The notes beneath the pieces were generated by a model. It worked only from the letters and a program-made list of their open reading frames with translations, was not told where the DNA came from and did not search any database. From the NCBI GenBank assembly GCA_964546585.1, contig CAZJKE010000014.1, forward strand, positions 1 to 42,592: a DNA stretch of 42,592 nucleotides, read 5' to 3'. Below, piece by piece: positions 7,509-15,684 of this stretch; the stretch's first letter is position 1, and each line of letters opens with the position of its first letter. The position numbers and the translations under genes are program-made. This DNA is from CAZJKE01 sp964546585. Lineage in GTDB: Bacteria > Planctomycetota > Phycisphaerae > Phycisphaerales > SM1A02.

Positions 7509-7514
7509 TATGCT
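7509..7514 (+). promoter_or_regulatory. -10 box TATGCT, six bases before the ATG at 7521
   Basis: The sequence reads TATGCT TCGGGG ATG, placing transcription start on or beside the A of the start codon. There is no Shine-Dalgarno. The palindromic element ends 2 bases upstream. Confidence 0.5.
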
Positions 7515-7520
7515 TCGGGG

Positions 7521-8897
7521 ATGATTGGGCGATTGGGATTGGTACTCAGCCGGCATGTGGAACGGGTTGTTCCGGATCCGTTTGTCATCGCCATCCTCCT
7601 GACACTGGTGACAGCCGTCGCCGCACTCCTCTTCGGCGATTTCGGCGACGAGAACCGCGCCACCGCACTGCTCGATTCGTGGCGGGGAGGCAGCCCCGGA
7701 CTCTGGTCACTGCTGGCCTTCGCCATGCAGATGTGCCTGATCCTCGTCACCGGACACGCCCTGGCATCCACCCGGCCAATCCGAGCGCTCATCGACACCC
7801 TGGCACGCATTCCTCAGGGAACCGCATCCGCCGCGGCACTCGTCGGATTCGTCGCATGTTTGTTCGGCCTGCTCAACTGGGGACTCGGCCTCATCGTCGG
7901 CGCACTGCTGGCCCGAGAAGTCGGCTTTTCAATGCAAAGGCGGAATATCCCCTGCCATTACCCCCTGATCGTCGCCGCCGGCTACACCGGACTGATCGTG
8001 TGGCACGGAGGGCTCAGCGGCTCGGCACCACTCTCCATGACCACCGCCGAAGGCGCAGCCAAGGTCGTCCCCGCGGAGTATTTGCAGCAGATCGAAGCCA
8101 TCGCGCTCTCCGACACGATTGGCTCATCCATGAACCTTCTGGTGAGCGGCGGATTGCTCATCCTCGTTCCCGTCCTGCTTGCCCTGCTGGCTCCCAAGAA
8201 CCACATACGCACCATCGACGAATTCGGCGTTGACCCGGGCGATCCCAAACACGATCGCCTGGACACCAAGCACTTTCCCGACCGCCTGAACAACTCGCCA
8301 ATCATCGCCTGGCTGCTTGGCGTCCCACTCCTGCTCGCCCTGCTGAGATACATCACCGTCAGCGGCGTGGACCGCATCGGCCTCAACGAGATCACTGTCG
8401 CCATGCTCGCGGCCGGACTGTTACTTCACGGCTCGCCCCTCGGATACATGCGCGCCGTCGCCGAAGGCGCAAAGGGATGCGCCGGCATCATCATCCAGTT
8501 CCCGCTCTACGCTGGCATCATGGCCATGATGATCGCCTCTGGACTCATGGCCGATCTGACCGAGTTCTTCGTTCGTATCGGCAACGAAGACACCATGCCC
8601 CTGCTCACCATGGTTTCGGCGGGCATCGTCAACCTCTTTGTCCCCAGCGGCGGTGGGCAGTGGGCCATTCAGGCACCCATAGCCCTGGAGAGTGGCATGC
8701 AGGCGGGCGTATCACCTGGCACGATGGTGATGTCGGTCGCCTACGGCGATGAACTGACCAACATGTTGCAGCCCTTCTGGGCGTTGCCGCTGCTTGCAAT
8801 CACCGGTGTTCGAGCCCGTGACATAGTCGGCTATACCGCCATTGTCATGGTGGCGGCCGCCCTGTGGATTGCCATCGGGCTGCTTCTGGCGGGCTAG
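7521..8897 (+). CDS. atoE: Short-chain fatty acid transporter, AtoE family
   Basis: A 458-residue polytopic membrane protein of the SCFA_trans family, which imports short-chain fatty acids such as acetoacetate or butyrate. The N-terminal VPDPFVIAILLTLVTAVAALLFGDF is the family hallmark. Later conserved blocks are LLNWGLGLIVGALLAREVG, AAGYTGLIVWHGGLSGSAPL, IIIQFPLYAGIMAMM, VPSGGGQWAIQAPI and the C-terminal PFWALPLLAITGVRARDIVGY. About ten to twelve hydrophobic helices cover the full family length. No acetyl-CoA or butyrate metabolic genes lie next to it, so the physiological substrate is not fixed. It appears to be expressed as a leaderless mRNA. The stop overlaps by 4 bases the stop of the convergent UnbV gene. 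Confidence 0.92.
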   Translation: MIGRLGLVLSRHVERVVPDPFVIAILLTLVTAVAALLFGDFGDENRATALLDSWRGGSPGLWSLLAFAMQMCLILVTGHALASTRPIRALIDTLARIPQGTASAAALVGFVACLFGLLNWGLGLIVGALLAREVGFSMQRRNIPCHYPLIVAAGYTGLIVWHGGLSGSAPLSMTTAEGAAKVVPAEYLQQIEAIALSDTIGSSMNLLVSGGLLILVPVLLALLAPKNHIRTIDEFGVDPGDPKHDRLDTKHFPDRLNNSPIIAWLLGVPLLLALLRYITVSGVDRIGLNEITVAMLAAGLLLHGSPLGYMRAVAEGAKGCAGIIIQFPLYAGIMAMMIASGLMADLTEFFVRIGNEDTMPLLTMVSAGIVNLFVPSGGGQWAIQAPIALESGMQAGVSPGTMVMSVAYGDELTNMLQPFWALPLLAITGVRARDIVGYTAIVMVAAALWIAIGLLLAG

Positions 8898-10669
8898 CGG
8901 TTCACTTTGAGCACTTGGTTGCAGGCAACATCCACCAAGACGGTCTGTTCGCCCCCGGGCCACATCACAATCACCTCGTCCAACGTCGCCTGATCGCCAA
9001 GGCCGAAGTGCGCATCCAACTGGTGCTGTGAGAGGTAACTGCCGTCAACGCCAATGTGCCGCGACTGTGTGTGATCCCCACTGCGGACCTTGACAACCGC
9101 CCCAACCGCACGGCGATTGGGTGGTGGCTGACTCAGCCGGACCGTCAACCAACTTCCAACATCTGCAGTGTTCTCAAGAAGCATGAGTTTTCCGCCATTC
9201 TCCAGCACTGCGATGTCCATGTCCCCATCACCATCAAAGTCGCAGTGTGCTCCGCCACGACCAACAATCGGTTCAACCAGATCGTCGCATGCCTCCACCG
9301 ACATTTCGAAGAAGCCCCTGTCGGGAATCTGGCGGAAGACCTGCATCTGTTGCCCCTGCAGGAGTTTTCGGTCGTCAGTTTTCTCGAATGTATGTCCATT
9401 GACCAACCACAAGTCCAACAACTTGTCGTTGTCCAGATCGACAAGTCCCGCCGACCAGCCCACCATATGGAGCGATACCTGGCCTAGCCCATGCACTTCT
9501 GCCTGGTCGGTGAATGCAACATGGGAGGAACCATCGTCATTCGTCCAGCCTTCACTCACCATGTTCTCGAAGAGCGCGTTCTCCTGCGCAATCCAATGGG
9601 TCACGAACAGGTCATCATCACCATCATCATCGATGTCGCCAACGGCCATGCCCATCGCGCCTCGGTAGTCCGCTGCCAGCGATGTAGCGCCGATATCGGA
9701 GAATGTGCCGTCGCCATCGTTGCGAAACACACCGTTGGTTGACACATCATTTGCCACATACATGTCCATGTCGCCATCCCCCTCAAAGTCGAACCATGCC
9801 ACCCCCAGCGACCGCCCGTGCGAATCATCCACACCGACTTCCGCCGCCACATCGGTGAAAGTGCCGTCACCATTATTGCGGTACAACAGGTTTGGCGCCG
9901 GTGAATAGGACGATGGGTTCAAGGTGTGCGGTACTTCAGACCCATACTGCTGCTGCAATTTCGCCAAGTCCCCGGGGCGATAGATGAAATCCACATAGTT
10001 ACACACATAGAGGTCGAGATCACCGTCAAGATCGAAGTCTGCCCAGCCACAGCCAGCACCAAACTGTCCATCCCCAACACCGGCCTCCTCTCCTACTTCG
10101 GTAAACGACGCACCGTCGTTCCGAAACAACAGGTTGTTCCCGTATGCAGTGACATAGCAGTCGAGATCGCCGTCGTCGTCGTAATCTGCCCACGCCGCAG
10201 CCATCCCAAAGACGGGAATGTCCAAACCAACCTCACCGGTGATATCGCGAAACAAATCGCCTTCGTTGCGAAATAGATGACATGTCCCGTGCGGTTCGCC
10301 ATCCAGGAGGCGCCCCCCAAAGTCCACCACCAACAGGTCGATTCGATCGTCGTTGTCCCAATCACCCCAGGCAACACCGCTACCCATGTCCTCAGGAAGA
10401 AGGGAGGATCGAGTCGACGGAAAGTGATCGAATGTCAACCCCCGATCCTGAGCCACCTCTTCGAATGCGAGGGTAACCATCGCTGGATCGATCGTTCGTT
10501 CCAGCACGCTCGTAAGCCCTTCGACAGATCCGTCCTCGTTGCGAGCCATCGGATCCTCGCGAACAGTCACGAACGCCGCGACCGCAACCAGCGCAGCGGC
10601 AATGAGGATCGACGGCATCCCCCACCGCAGCATGAGTTGATGGCGCTTATTCAGCCGCTGCTTGCTCAT
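8894..10669 (-). CDS. CRTAC1/UnbV-type protein: membrane-anchored FG-GAP beta-propeller with C-terminal ASPIC/UnbV domain
   Basis: A 591-residue protein. One N-terminal hydrophobic helix (about 18-35) anchors or exports it. Seven calcium-loop repeats follow, for example DWDNDDRID 103-111, DYDDDGDLD 162-170, DFDLDGDLD 211-219, then DFEGDGDMD, DIDDDGDDD, DLDNDKLLD and DFDGDGDMD. This is the spacing of a seven-bladed FG-GAP/VCBS propeller. Residues from about 520 form the ASPIC/UnbV domain (RRAVGAVVKVRSG ... HFGLGDQATLDEVIVMWPGG). Its start lies inside the 3' end of the multiheme cytochrome gene (23-base overlap), so the two are translationally coupled. Such proteins are abundant in planctomycetes with unknown function; binding a partner protein or glycan with calcium is inference. 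Confidence 0.9.
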   Translation of the reverse strand: MSKQRLNKRHQLMLRWGMPSILIAAALVAVAAFVTVREDPMARNEDGSVEGLTSVLERTIDPAMVTLAFEEVAQDRGLTFDHFPSTRSSLLPEDMGSGVAWGDWDNDDRIDLLVVDFGGRLLDGEPHGTCHLFRNEGDLFRDITGEVGLDIPVFGMAAAWADYDDDGDLDCYVTAYGNNLLFRNDGASFTEVGEEAGVGDGQFGAGCGWADFDLDGDLDLYVCNYVDFIYRPGDLAKLQQQYGSEVPHTLNPSSYSPAPNLLYRNNGDGTFTDVAAEVGVDDSHGRSLGVAWFDFEGDGDMDMYVANDVSTNGVFRNDGDGTFSDIGATSLAADYRGAMGMAVGDIDDDGDDDLFVTHWIAQENALFENMVSEGWTNDDGSSHVAFTDQAEVHGLGQVSLHMVGWSAGLVDLDNDKLLDLWLVNGHTFEKTDDRKLLQGQQMQVFRQIPDRGFFEMSVEACDDLVEPIVGRGGAHCDFDGDGDMDIAVLENGGKLMLLENTADVGSWLTVRLSQPPPNRRAVGAVVKVRSGDHTQSRHIGVDGSYLSQHQLDAHFGLGDQATLDEVIVMWPGGEQTVLVDVACNQVLKVNR

Positions 10670-12971
10670 GCGGAAGAACTTTGATCCTCTTGATGGTCTC
10701 TGACACCTTGGTCACGGGGGACCGGACATCGTTTTCCATTCCGTACACCGTGTCCAAAAACTCTGGATTGGCCTTTCGATACCAAAGTGTCGCGCGAACA
10801 TGCAGTGCACCGGGGGTTCCCGGGGCGAATGTGTATTCCTCGTTGCGTTCGCCAGGCAGCGATTCTCTGGGTGCAGGGGCAACGCGGCCTCGCGCCATTG
10901 ATGGACACTGAAGCGTCGCCTCGAATGCGTCAGTTACGCCTGGATACATCGATCGCTTGTAACTCGCTCCAACAAGATCCCACAGGTTGTGCCGATCAAT
11001 GTATTCCCCACGGCGATCGAACCCGTCTGCCTTGAACACAACCTGCGGCTCAATGAGCTCATCGGTCAATGCATCAATACCGCCAGTCTCATACACAATG
11101 TTCCCCGCGTCGTCCGTAACCTCCAACTCTACCCAACTCTCAATCATGTCCAACGGTCCCGTCGGATAATCGTGTCCCGTCTTGTTGTTCGTAAGCAGAA
11201 CGCGAATGTTGACATCCTCGCCAACTTGCACCTGTTCCGGTGCGACAACCTCCATGCGAATGACGGGACCCTCGGTCCACTTTGCAGCAATCTCTGGAAT
11301 GTTCAGGTCTCCCCTCATCCACTGTTCGACCAGTGCGACATGCTCCCGACCGTACTTCAGATTCTGCAGGATTGGAATGTACTGATTGGCACCGAGAGTT
11401 CGGTGGCTTCGATGCATTCCATCATCAACTGAGCGATTCTGATCCGTCATGTCGCCGGCGGCAGGATCGGCTGAAACAGTCAGCGGCATGTGGCAATCCC
11501 GGCACGAGAGCGTGTTGGGATCTTCGTGGCCGTGGTTCCAGCGGCTGTTCTTCCAACTGTCGTACTGATTCTGCCCCTGCACCTTGCCGATGTCAGTATT
11601 CACTTCCTTGTCAAGGTACTGTTTGTGACATGCAGCGCAAAACTCCGGGGTCTTGTAAAGCGGCCTGGAGTATGCACTGATATGGTGCCGGGGATAACTG
11701 CGAATCAGGAAATCGCTGACGAACTTCGCAGTCGGACCATCATGTAGTTCATAGGCGTACCTCTGCTGTGGCTGCAGGGTGTAATCGGCATTGCCCTGCA
11801 CATCTGTCTGCACAATGCTGTGACACACAAGGCACGAACACCCCTCGTCTATTCCGCCGGCAACTCCCAGCGTATTGTTCGCACTGTTCTTAGCGCCAGC
11901 AAAGAGCGAAATGGGATCGTGACATCCACCGCAGTACCGCGTGTGGGCGGGCGATGTCTCTTCCGCCATGAGCGTCTGTACCCGCTGAAACATGTCATCA
12001 AGCGACGAGTACCTGTGGGCGCTGGGCAACCACTCCGCATAGATTTCACTGTGGCATCCGCTTGTGCCGCACCCCGCGGATCCTGTCAACAGGCGTGGAT
12101 CAACAGCCCCATGATCCTGCATCCATTCCGCAGCTTCGTCGAACACCGAATCCAGTTTTTCCATGGAATCCGAGTTGGCATCAACGGCATTCGCAGCAGT
12201 CCTGATGTGCGAGAACAAGCCGACCGGTTCCCCCCTTGCTTCCTCGAACGATGCCAGGAATGCCGCCTTCTTGTCGAGTCCGACGATGTCAATGGCCGAC
12301 TCTCGCACGCGGTCCTGCCACTGTGTTGTATCGGTTCTGGCAAGGCTCGGTGCAAAGGGGCGATCCTCGCCATACTTCCAGTCGTATTCGGCGGCGAAAT
12401 GCGTTCGCAGCGGTGGATCGCTGTACAGGGCCGCCCAGACAACCGCGCAGCCCATCAACACTGCTGTAACACCGAGACACCATGTGTAGTACACCCTGCG
12501 ACTCTGGCGAAGGGCATTGATCATGCCTGGGTTGTTCACCTTTCGAATACCTATCGAGAGGAGGTGGATCACCACAAAGATGGCCATGGCCACGCCGGTG
12601 ATCAAGTGCACAAGATCCCACGTCCGGCCAATAGCGGGGCCGAAAACTCCCTGCCACGTAAGAACCAGCCCGCTTGCAAGGCACGCCGCCAGCAGCGCAA
12701 CCGAGACGTAGCCCAGCAGTTGATAGTGACTGAGGTTTCCCTTGCGGCGAACCGCCCAGTGCCGCCAGCAATACCAAGCAACTGGAAAGAGCATGGCCAG
12801 TCCGAACACTGTGTGAAGCAGCACATTGAACTGGTTGAATGGCGAGAATGGCAACAGCAGGATGGCTGCCCCTGTGGCAGTCTCGTAGAGCAGCAGGCCG
12901 CTGGCGACACCCGTAAGAGATGATCGCCACTCACCTGCCGCGTCGATTCTGGGGGTCTGCTTGTCCTGCAT
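10647..12971 (-). CDS. Fusion of cytochrome b-like membrane domain and multiheme cytochrome c (five heme c motifs)
   Basis: A 774-residue protein. Residues 20-183 form about five membrane helices with histidines H53, H71, H122 and H136 placed like diheme cytochrome b ligands (for example DLVHLITG and FVVIHLLS). An outer domain follows with heme c attachment sites at C347GGC350H, C380LVC383H, C445AAC448H and C490RDC493H, and an unusual C301-x4-C306-H site in the segment GCHSEIYAEWLPSAH, which resembles the first heme site of cytochrome c554-like proteins. The C-terminal 250 residues look like beta-sandwich modules (VLLTNNKTGHDYPTGPLD). The likely role is electron transfer from the quinone pool across the membrane to extracytoplasmic acceptors. 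It is first in a unit with the UnbV propeller gene. A -10-like TTATAT lies about 35 bases before the ATG. Confidence 0.85.
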   Translation of the reverse strand: MQDKQTPRIDAAGEWRSSLTGVASGLLLYETATGAAILLLPFSPFNQFNVLLHTVFGLAMLFPVAWYCWRHWAVRRKGNLSHYQLLGYVSVALLAACLASGLVLTWQGVFGPAIGRTWDLVHLITGVAMAIFVVIHLLSIGIRKVNNPGMINALRQSRRVYYTWCLGVTAVLMGCAVVWAALYSDPPLRTHFAAEYDWKYGEDRPFAPSLARTDTTQWQDRVRESAIDIVGLDKKAAFLASFEEARGEPVGLFSHIRTAANAVDANSDSMEKLDSVFDEAAEWMQDHGAVDPRLLTGSAGCGTSGCHSEIYAEWLPSAHRYSSLDDMFQRVQTLMAEETSPAHTRYCGGCHDPISLFAGAKNSANNTLGVAGGIDEGCSCLVCHSIVQTDVQGNADYTLQPQQRYAYELHDGPTAKFVSDFLIRSYPRHHISAYSRPLYKTPEFCAACHKQYLDKEVNTDIGKVQGQNQYDSWKNSRWNHGHEDPNTLSCRDCHMPLTVSADPAAGDMTDQNRSVDDGMHRSHRTLGANQYIPILQNLKYGREHVALVEQWMRGDLNIPEIAAKWTEGPVIRMEVVAPEQVQVGEDVNIRVLLTNNKTGHDYPTGPLDMIESWVELEVTDDAGNIVYETGGIDALTDELIEPQVVFKADGFDRRGEYIDRHNLWDLVGASYKRSMYPGVTDAFEATLQCPSMARGRVAPAPRESLPGERNEEYTFAPGTPGALHVRATLWYRKANPEFLDTVYGMENDVRSPVTKVSETIKRIKVLPHEQAAAE

Positions 12972-13595
12972 GATGATGCACGCAGGATCGGCCAGAATGC
13001 CATATAAATCAAGAGGCGGATATCCTGTTTTTTCGGATTCGATGCACCATTGCCGTTTGATTCACATAGAGTTATGGCAGGAAACTGTGTGGTGAAACTC
13101 ATCCCCATCGCGATTGGTGTTCTGATGATCGGCATGGGAAGCTCGCCCCTGCCCGATCACCTGACTCTGGAGATCCACGGCGATCACTGGGTCATGTGGA
13201 ATACTGCCATGAACGATGCAGAGTATCTCCATGTCTTCATGCCGGGCTCGGGCCAACTGCCTGAAATCCGCAGCCAGTGGGTCCTTGAGGGGGCAGCGGA
13301 AATGGGCCTGCGAGCCATCGCCCTGGCGTATGAGAACAACGGGCAGGTCCACTTGCTTTGCATGGATTCGAAAGATCCCGACTGCATGGAGAAGATGCGG
13401 CTTGAGCGGATCTACGGCGTCGATACCTCCGACATCGTGCAATGCGACGAGACAGAGTCAGTCGTTGGACAATTGACCAGCTTGCACCTGGATCTCCATG
13501 AGGAGCACCCGCCATGCCGCCGGAGCGATACTACGGGTTCTACCATGCAAAGGACAATCCGCCGTACACCTTCATTCTCGAAGCGAACTACGCGA

Positions 13596-13650
13596 TGCTA
13601 CTGGGCATCCGACCCAGCCATCGGCTTGATGTCGAAACCGCCAGTTCGCT
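13596..13650 (+). repeat. 55-bp copy A flanking the scaffold gap
   Basis: This 55-base stretch is identical to 13751-13805 on the other side of exactly 100 N. It most likely represents the same genomic bases at the ends of two contigs, not a biological repeat. Confidence 0.9.
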
Positions 13651-13750
13651 NNNNNNNNNNNNNNNNNNNNNNNNNNNNNNNNNNNNNNNNNNNNNNNNNN
13701 NNNNNNNNNNNNNNNNNNNNNNNNNNNNNNNNNNNNNNNNNNNNNNNNNN
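13651..13750. other. Scaffold gap of exactly 100 N
   Basis: A run of 100 N is the conventional placeholder for a gap of unknown size. Because the flanks share 55 identical bases, the true gap is probably negative: the contigs overlap. Confidence 0.97.
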
Positions 13751-13805
13751 TGCTACTGGGCATCCGACCCAGCCATCGGCTTGATGTCGAAACCGCCAGT
13801 TCGCT
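13751..13805 (+). repeat. 55-bp copy B flanking the scaffold gap
   Basis: Identical to 13596-13650. Collapsing the two copies keeps an open reading frame across the join. Confidence 0.9.
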
Positions 13806-13938
13806 CGATGGTGTCCACCGGCTCCTCTTTACGGAGAAGACACTGAACGAGAAGCAGAGTCCACACACCTATCCCGTATTGGAACGCTTTGCCGAAGTTC
13901 ACCAGTATCTCGCAGGCACCAATCTGCCGGACGGCTGA

Positions 13939-15648
13939 TCAGAGATTCTGCTGCAACGTCTTTGCTCGCTCGGCATCCGACACATCGCTGTGACAGATTG
14001 GCTGCCCCTCCCCCGCTCCCATCTTCGAGGCCATCCGGTGTACTTCCTCCGGACTCAACACGCCCCGCTGATCGAGGATCTCCTTCTGTTCAATCGTCAG
14101 CGCGGCCGTCACCTTTGGCTTGTCCCACGCATACTCCGCATCCTTACCCGACGCGAACTCCTGAATCTCCTTGCTGATCCGCACCGAACACCAGTCGTGT
14201 CCGCACATCGCGCAGAAGTCAGTATCAACATCCATATCCTCATCATGCATCGCCCGGGCCAGATCCGCATCGAAACTGAGGTCGAAGTGCTTCTGCCAGT
14301 TCAAGGCCGCTCGCGCCTTGGTCAACTCATCGTCCGCATTTCGCGTACCCGGAATGCCAAGCGCAACATCGGCGGCATGCGCTGCGATGCGATAGGCGAC
14401 ACACCCCTGCTTGACATCGTCCATCTTCGGCAAACCCAGGTGTTCCTTCGGCGTGACGTAACACAACATCGAAGCGCCATGCCACGCGGCTGCCGTAGCG
14501 CCGATGCAACTGGTGATGTGGTCGTAGCCGGGAAAGATATCCGTGACAAGCGGACCAAGTACATAGAACGGCGCTCCGTGACAAAGCGACCGCTGCAACT
14601 TCATGTTGTATTCAATCTGATCGAACGGGACATGCCCCGGCCCTTCCACCATGACCTGCACACCCTTGCTCCAGGCCCGCTCCGTCAATTCGCCAAGAAC
14701 TTCCAACTCGCGAATCTGGGCCTCGTCGGTCGCATCAGCAAGCCCGCCAGGACGCAACCCATCGCCCAGCGAAAACGAGACATCGTATTCCCGCATGATG
14801 TCGCAAATATCGTCAAAGCAGTCGTACATCGGATTCTGCCGACCGTGATGAATCATCCACTTGGCCAACAGCGAACCGCCGCGCGAAACGATGCCGATCA
14901 GGCGATCCTTGATGTACGGAATGTGCTGTTGCAGGACTCCCGCGTGGATGGTGAAGTAGTCGACACCCTGCCGCGCCTGGTTCTCCAACTCATCGAGAAT
15001 CATCGATGTGGTCAGATCCTCGATGCGACGGCCGATGATCATCGAATAGATGGGCACTGTTCCAATTGGAACCGTCGATGCGCAAATAATCGCCTCGCGG
15101 CATGCATTGAGATCGCCGCCGGTGGACAGGTCCATGACGGTGTCAGCGCCCCAACGAACAGCCCACCGAAGTTTTTCGAGTTCCTCCTCGATGTCCGATG
15201 ACACCGGCGAAGCGCCCATGTTCGCGTTGACCTTCGTCAACGATGCCCGGCCGATCGCGGTGGCCTCAAGGTTGTGTGACAGATGAACCGTGTTCGCTGG
15301 AATGATCATGCGACCCGCTGCGACCTCGTCCCGCACCTGCTCACCGCTCAGGTGCGGCTCCCGCTGCGCAATGCGATTCATCTGCGGCGTAATTGTGCCT
15401 GCCCGCGCATGCTCCAATTGAGTCACTGCAGCACCATTGTGCTCGCCGATGAAATCCCACGCTGTCTTCGCCGACGGCGACGGCATACCCGGCGTATCCG
15501 GTGATGAATATGTCAGCGGTCCACCCACATCCGCCGCCGCCGCAAACGACCCGGGGGTGGTGCCCGTTAGATCAGTCGACGGGTTGGCCGCACCGTGGAC
15601 CGGAAGGGGGTGTGATGCGGCGCCGATGCGGCTGTCGTGTTCTTGCAT
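13939..15648 (-). CDS. thiC: Phosphomethylpyrimidine synthase ThiC
   Basis: This radical-SAM enzyme converts 5-aminoimidazole ribotide to HMP phosphate, the pyrimidine half of thiamine. The 569-residue protein shows the family blocks NANMGASPVSSDIEEE, DTVMDLSTGGDL, GVDYFTIHAGV, SFSLGDGLRPGG, VMVEGPGHVP and the C-terminal iron-sulfur motif C479-x2-C482-x4-C487 (CAMCGHDWC). The N-terminal 80 residues are low in complexity and variable, as usual. The gene is divergent from the lipoprotein at 15685 with only 36 bases between starts, and a -10-like TACACT sits six bases before the ATG. There is no room for a TPP riboswitch. The ThiF/MoeB-type gene at 31429 is the only other thiamine candidate here. 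Confidence 0.97.
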   Translation of the reverse strand: MQEHDSRIGAASHPLPVHGAANPSTDLTGTTPGSFAAAADVGGPLTYSSPDTPGMPSPSAKTAWDFIGEHNGAAVTQLEHARAGTITPQMNRIAQREPHLSGEQVRDEVAAGRMIIPANTVHLSHNLEATAIGRASLTKVNANMGASPVSSDIEEELEKLRWAVRWGADTVMDLSTGGDLNACREAIICASTVPIGTVPIYSMIIGRRIEDLTTSMILDELENQARQGVDYFTIHAGVLQQHIPYIKDRLIGIVSRGGSLLAKWMIHHGRQNPMYDCFDDICDIMREYDVSFSLGDGLRPGGLADATDEAQIRELEVLGELTERAWSKGVQVMVEGPGHVPFDQIEYNMKLQRSLCHGAPFYVLGPLVTDIFPGYDHITSCIGATAAAWHGASMLCYVTPKEHLGLPKMDDVKQGCVAYRIAAHAADVALGIPGTRNADDELTKARAALNWQKHFDLSFDADLARAMHDEDMDVDTDFCAMCGHDWCSVRISKEIQEFASGKDAEYAWDKPKVTAALTIEQKEILDQRGVLSPEEVHRMASKMGAGEGQPICHSDVSDAERAKTLQQNL

Positions 15649-15654
15649 CGCCGC

Positions 15655-15660
15655 AGTGTA
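15655..15660 (-). promoter_or_regulatory. -10 box TACACT, six bases before the thiC ATG
   Basis: The minus strand reads TACACT GCGGCG ATG. The layout predicts a leaderless thiC mRNA. No -35 consensus is visible. Confidence 0.5.
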
Positions 15661-15667
15661 CCCCCGC

Positions 15668-15673
15668 TACAAT
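15668..15673 (+). promoter_or_regulatory. -10 box TACAAT for the lipoprotein gene at 15685
   Basis: TACAAT matches 5 of 6 to TATAAT and lies 11 bases before the ATG, predicting a 5' leader of only about 5 bases. It lies back-to-back with the thiC box. Confidence 0.45.
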
Positions 15674-15684
15674 CGAAGCCACTG

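Larger units (their letters stand above)
13074..13938 (+). pseudogene. Alpha/beta-hydrolase-like exported protein, broken (missing core, frame change, scaffold gap)
   Basis: The N-terminal part (ATG 13074 to about 13513) has a signal-like helix (VVKLIPIAIGVLMIGMG), then LHVFMPGSGQLPEIRSQ and MGLRAIALAYEN, as in extracellular hydrolases with a 'FLPGTGGxP' oxyanion strand. From 13514 a different frame continues with PPERYYGFYHAKD, which looks like the late part of the same family. About 100 residues that should hold the GxSxGG nucleophile motif are absent. The 100-N gap follows, flanked by an identical 55-bp sequence. If one copy and the Ns are removed (13651-13805), the second frame stays open to TGA 13936-13938. 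Either the gene is a true pseudogene or the region is misassembled. The family assignment is tentative. Confidence 0.6.

Noticed and set aside
11820..12923. Open frame of 367 codons opposite the multiheme cytochrome gene
   Set aside because: All heme motifs and membrane helices are on the minus strand; the plus-strand product has no recognisable feature.
13596..13805. 55-bp direct repeat as a biological repeat or insertion footprint
   Set aside because: The copies flank exactly 100 N and are identical to the base, which fits contig overlap, not a target-site duplication.
13990..15201. Open frame of 403 codons on the plus strand opposite thiC
   Set aside because: thiC is unmistakable on the other strand. 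The antisense translation is rich in Arg, Pro and His without any motif, as expected from codon bias in GC-rich DNA.
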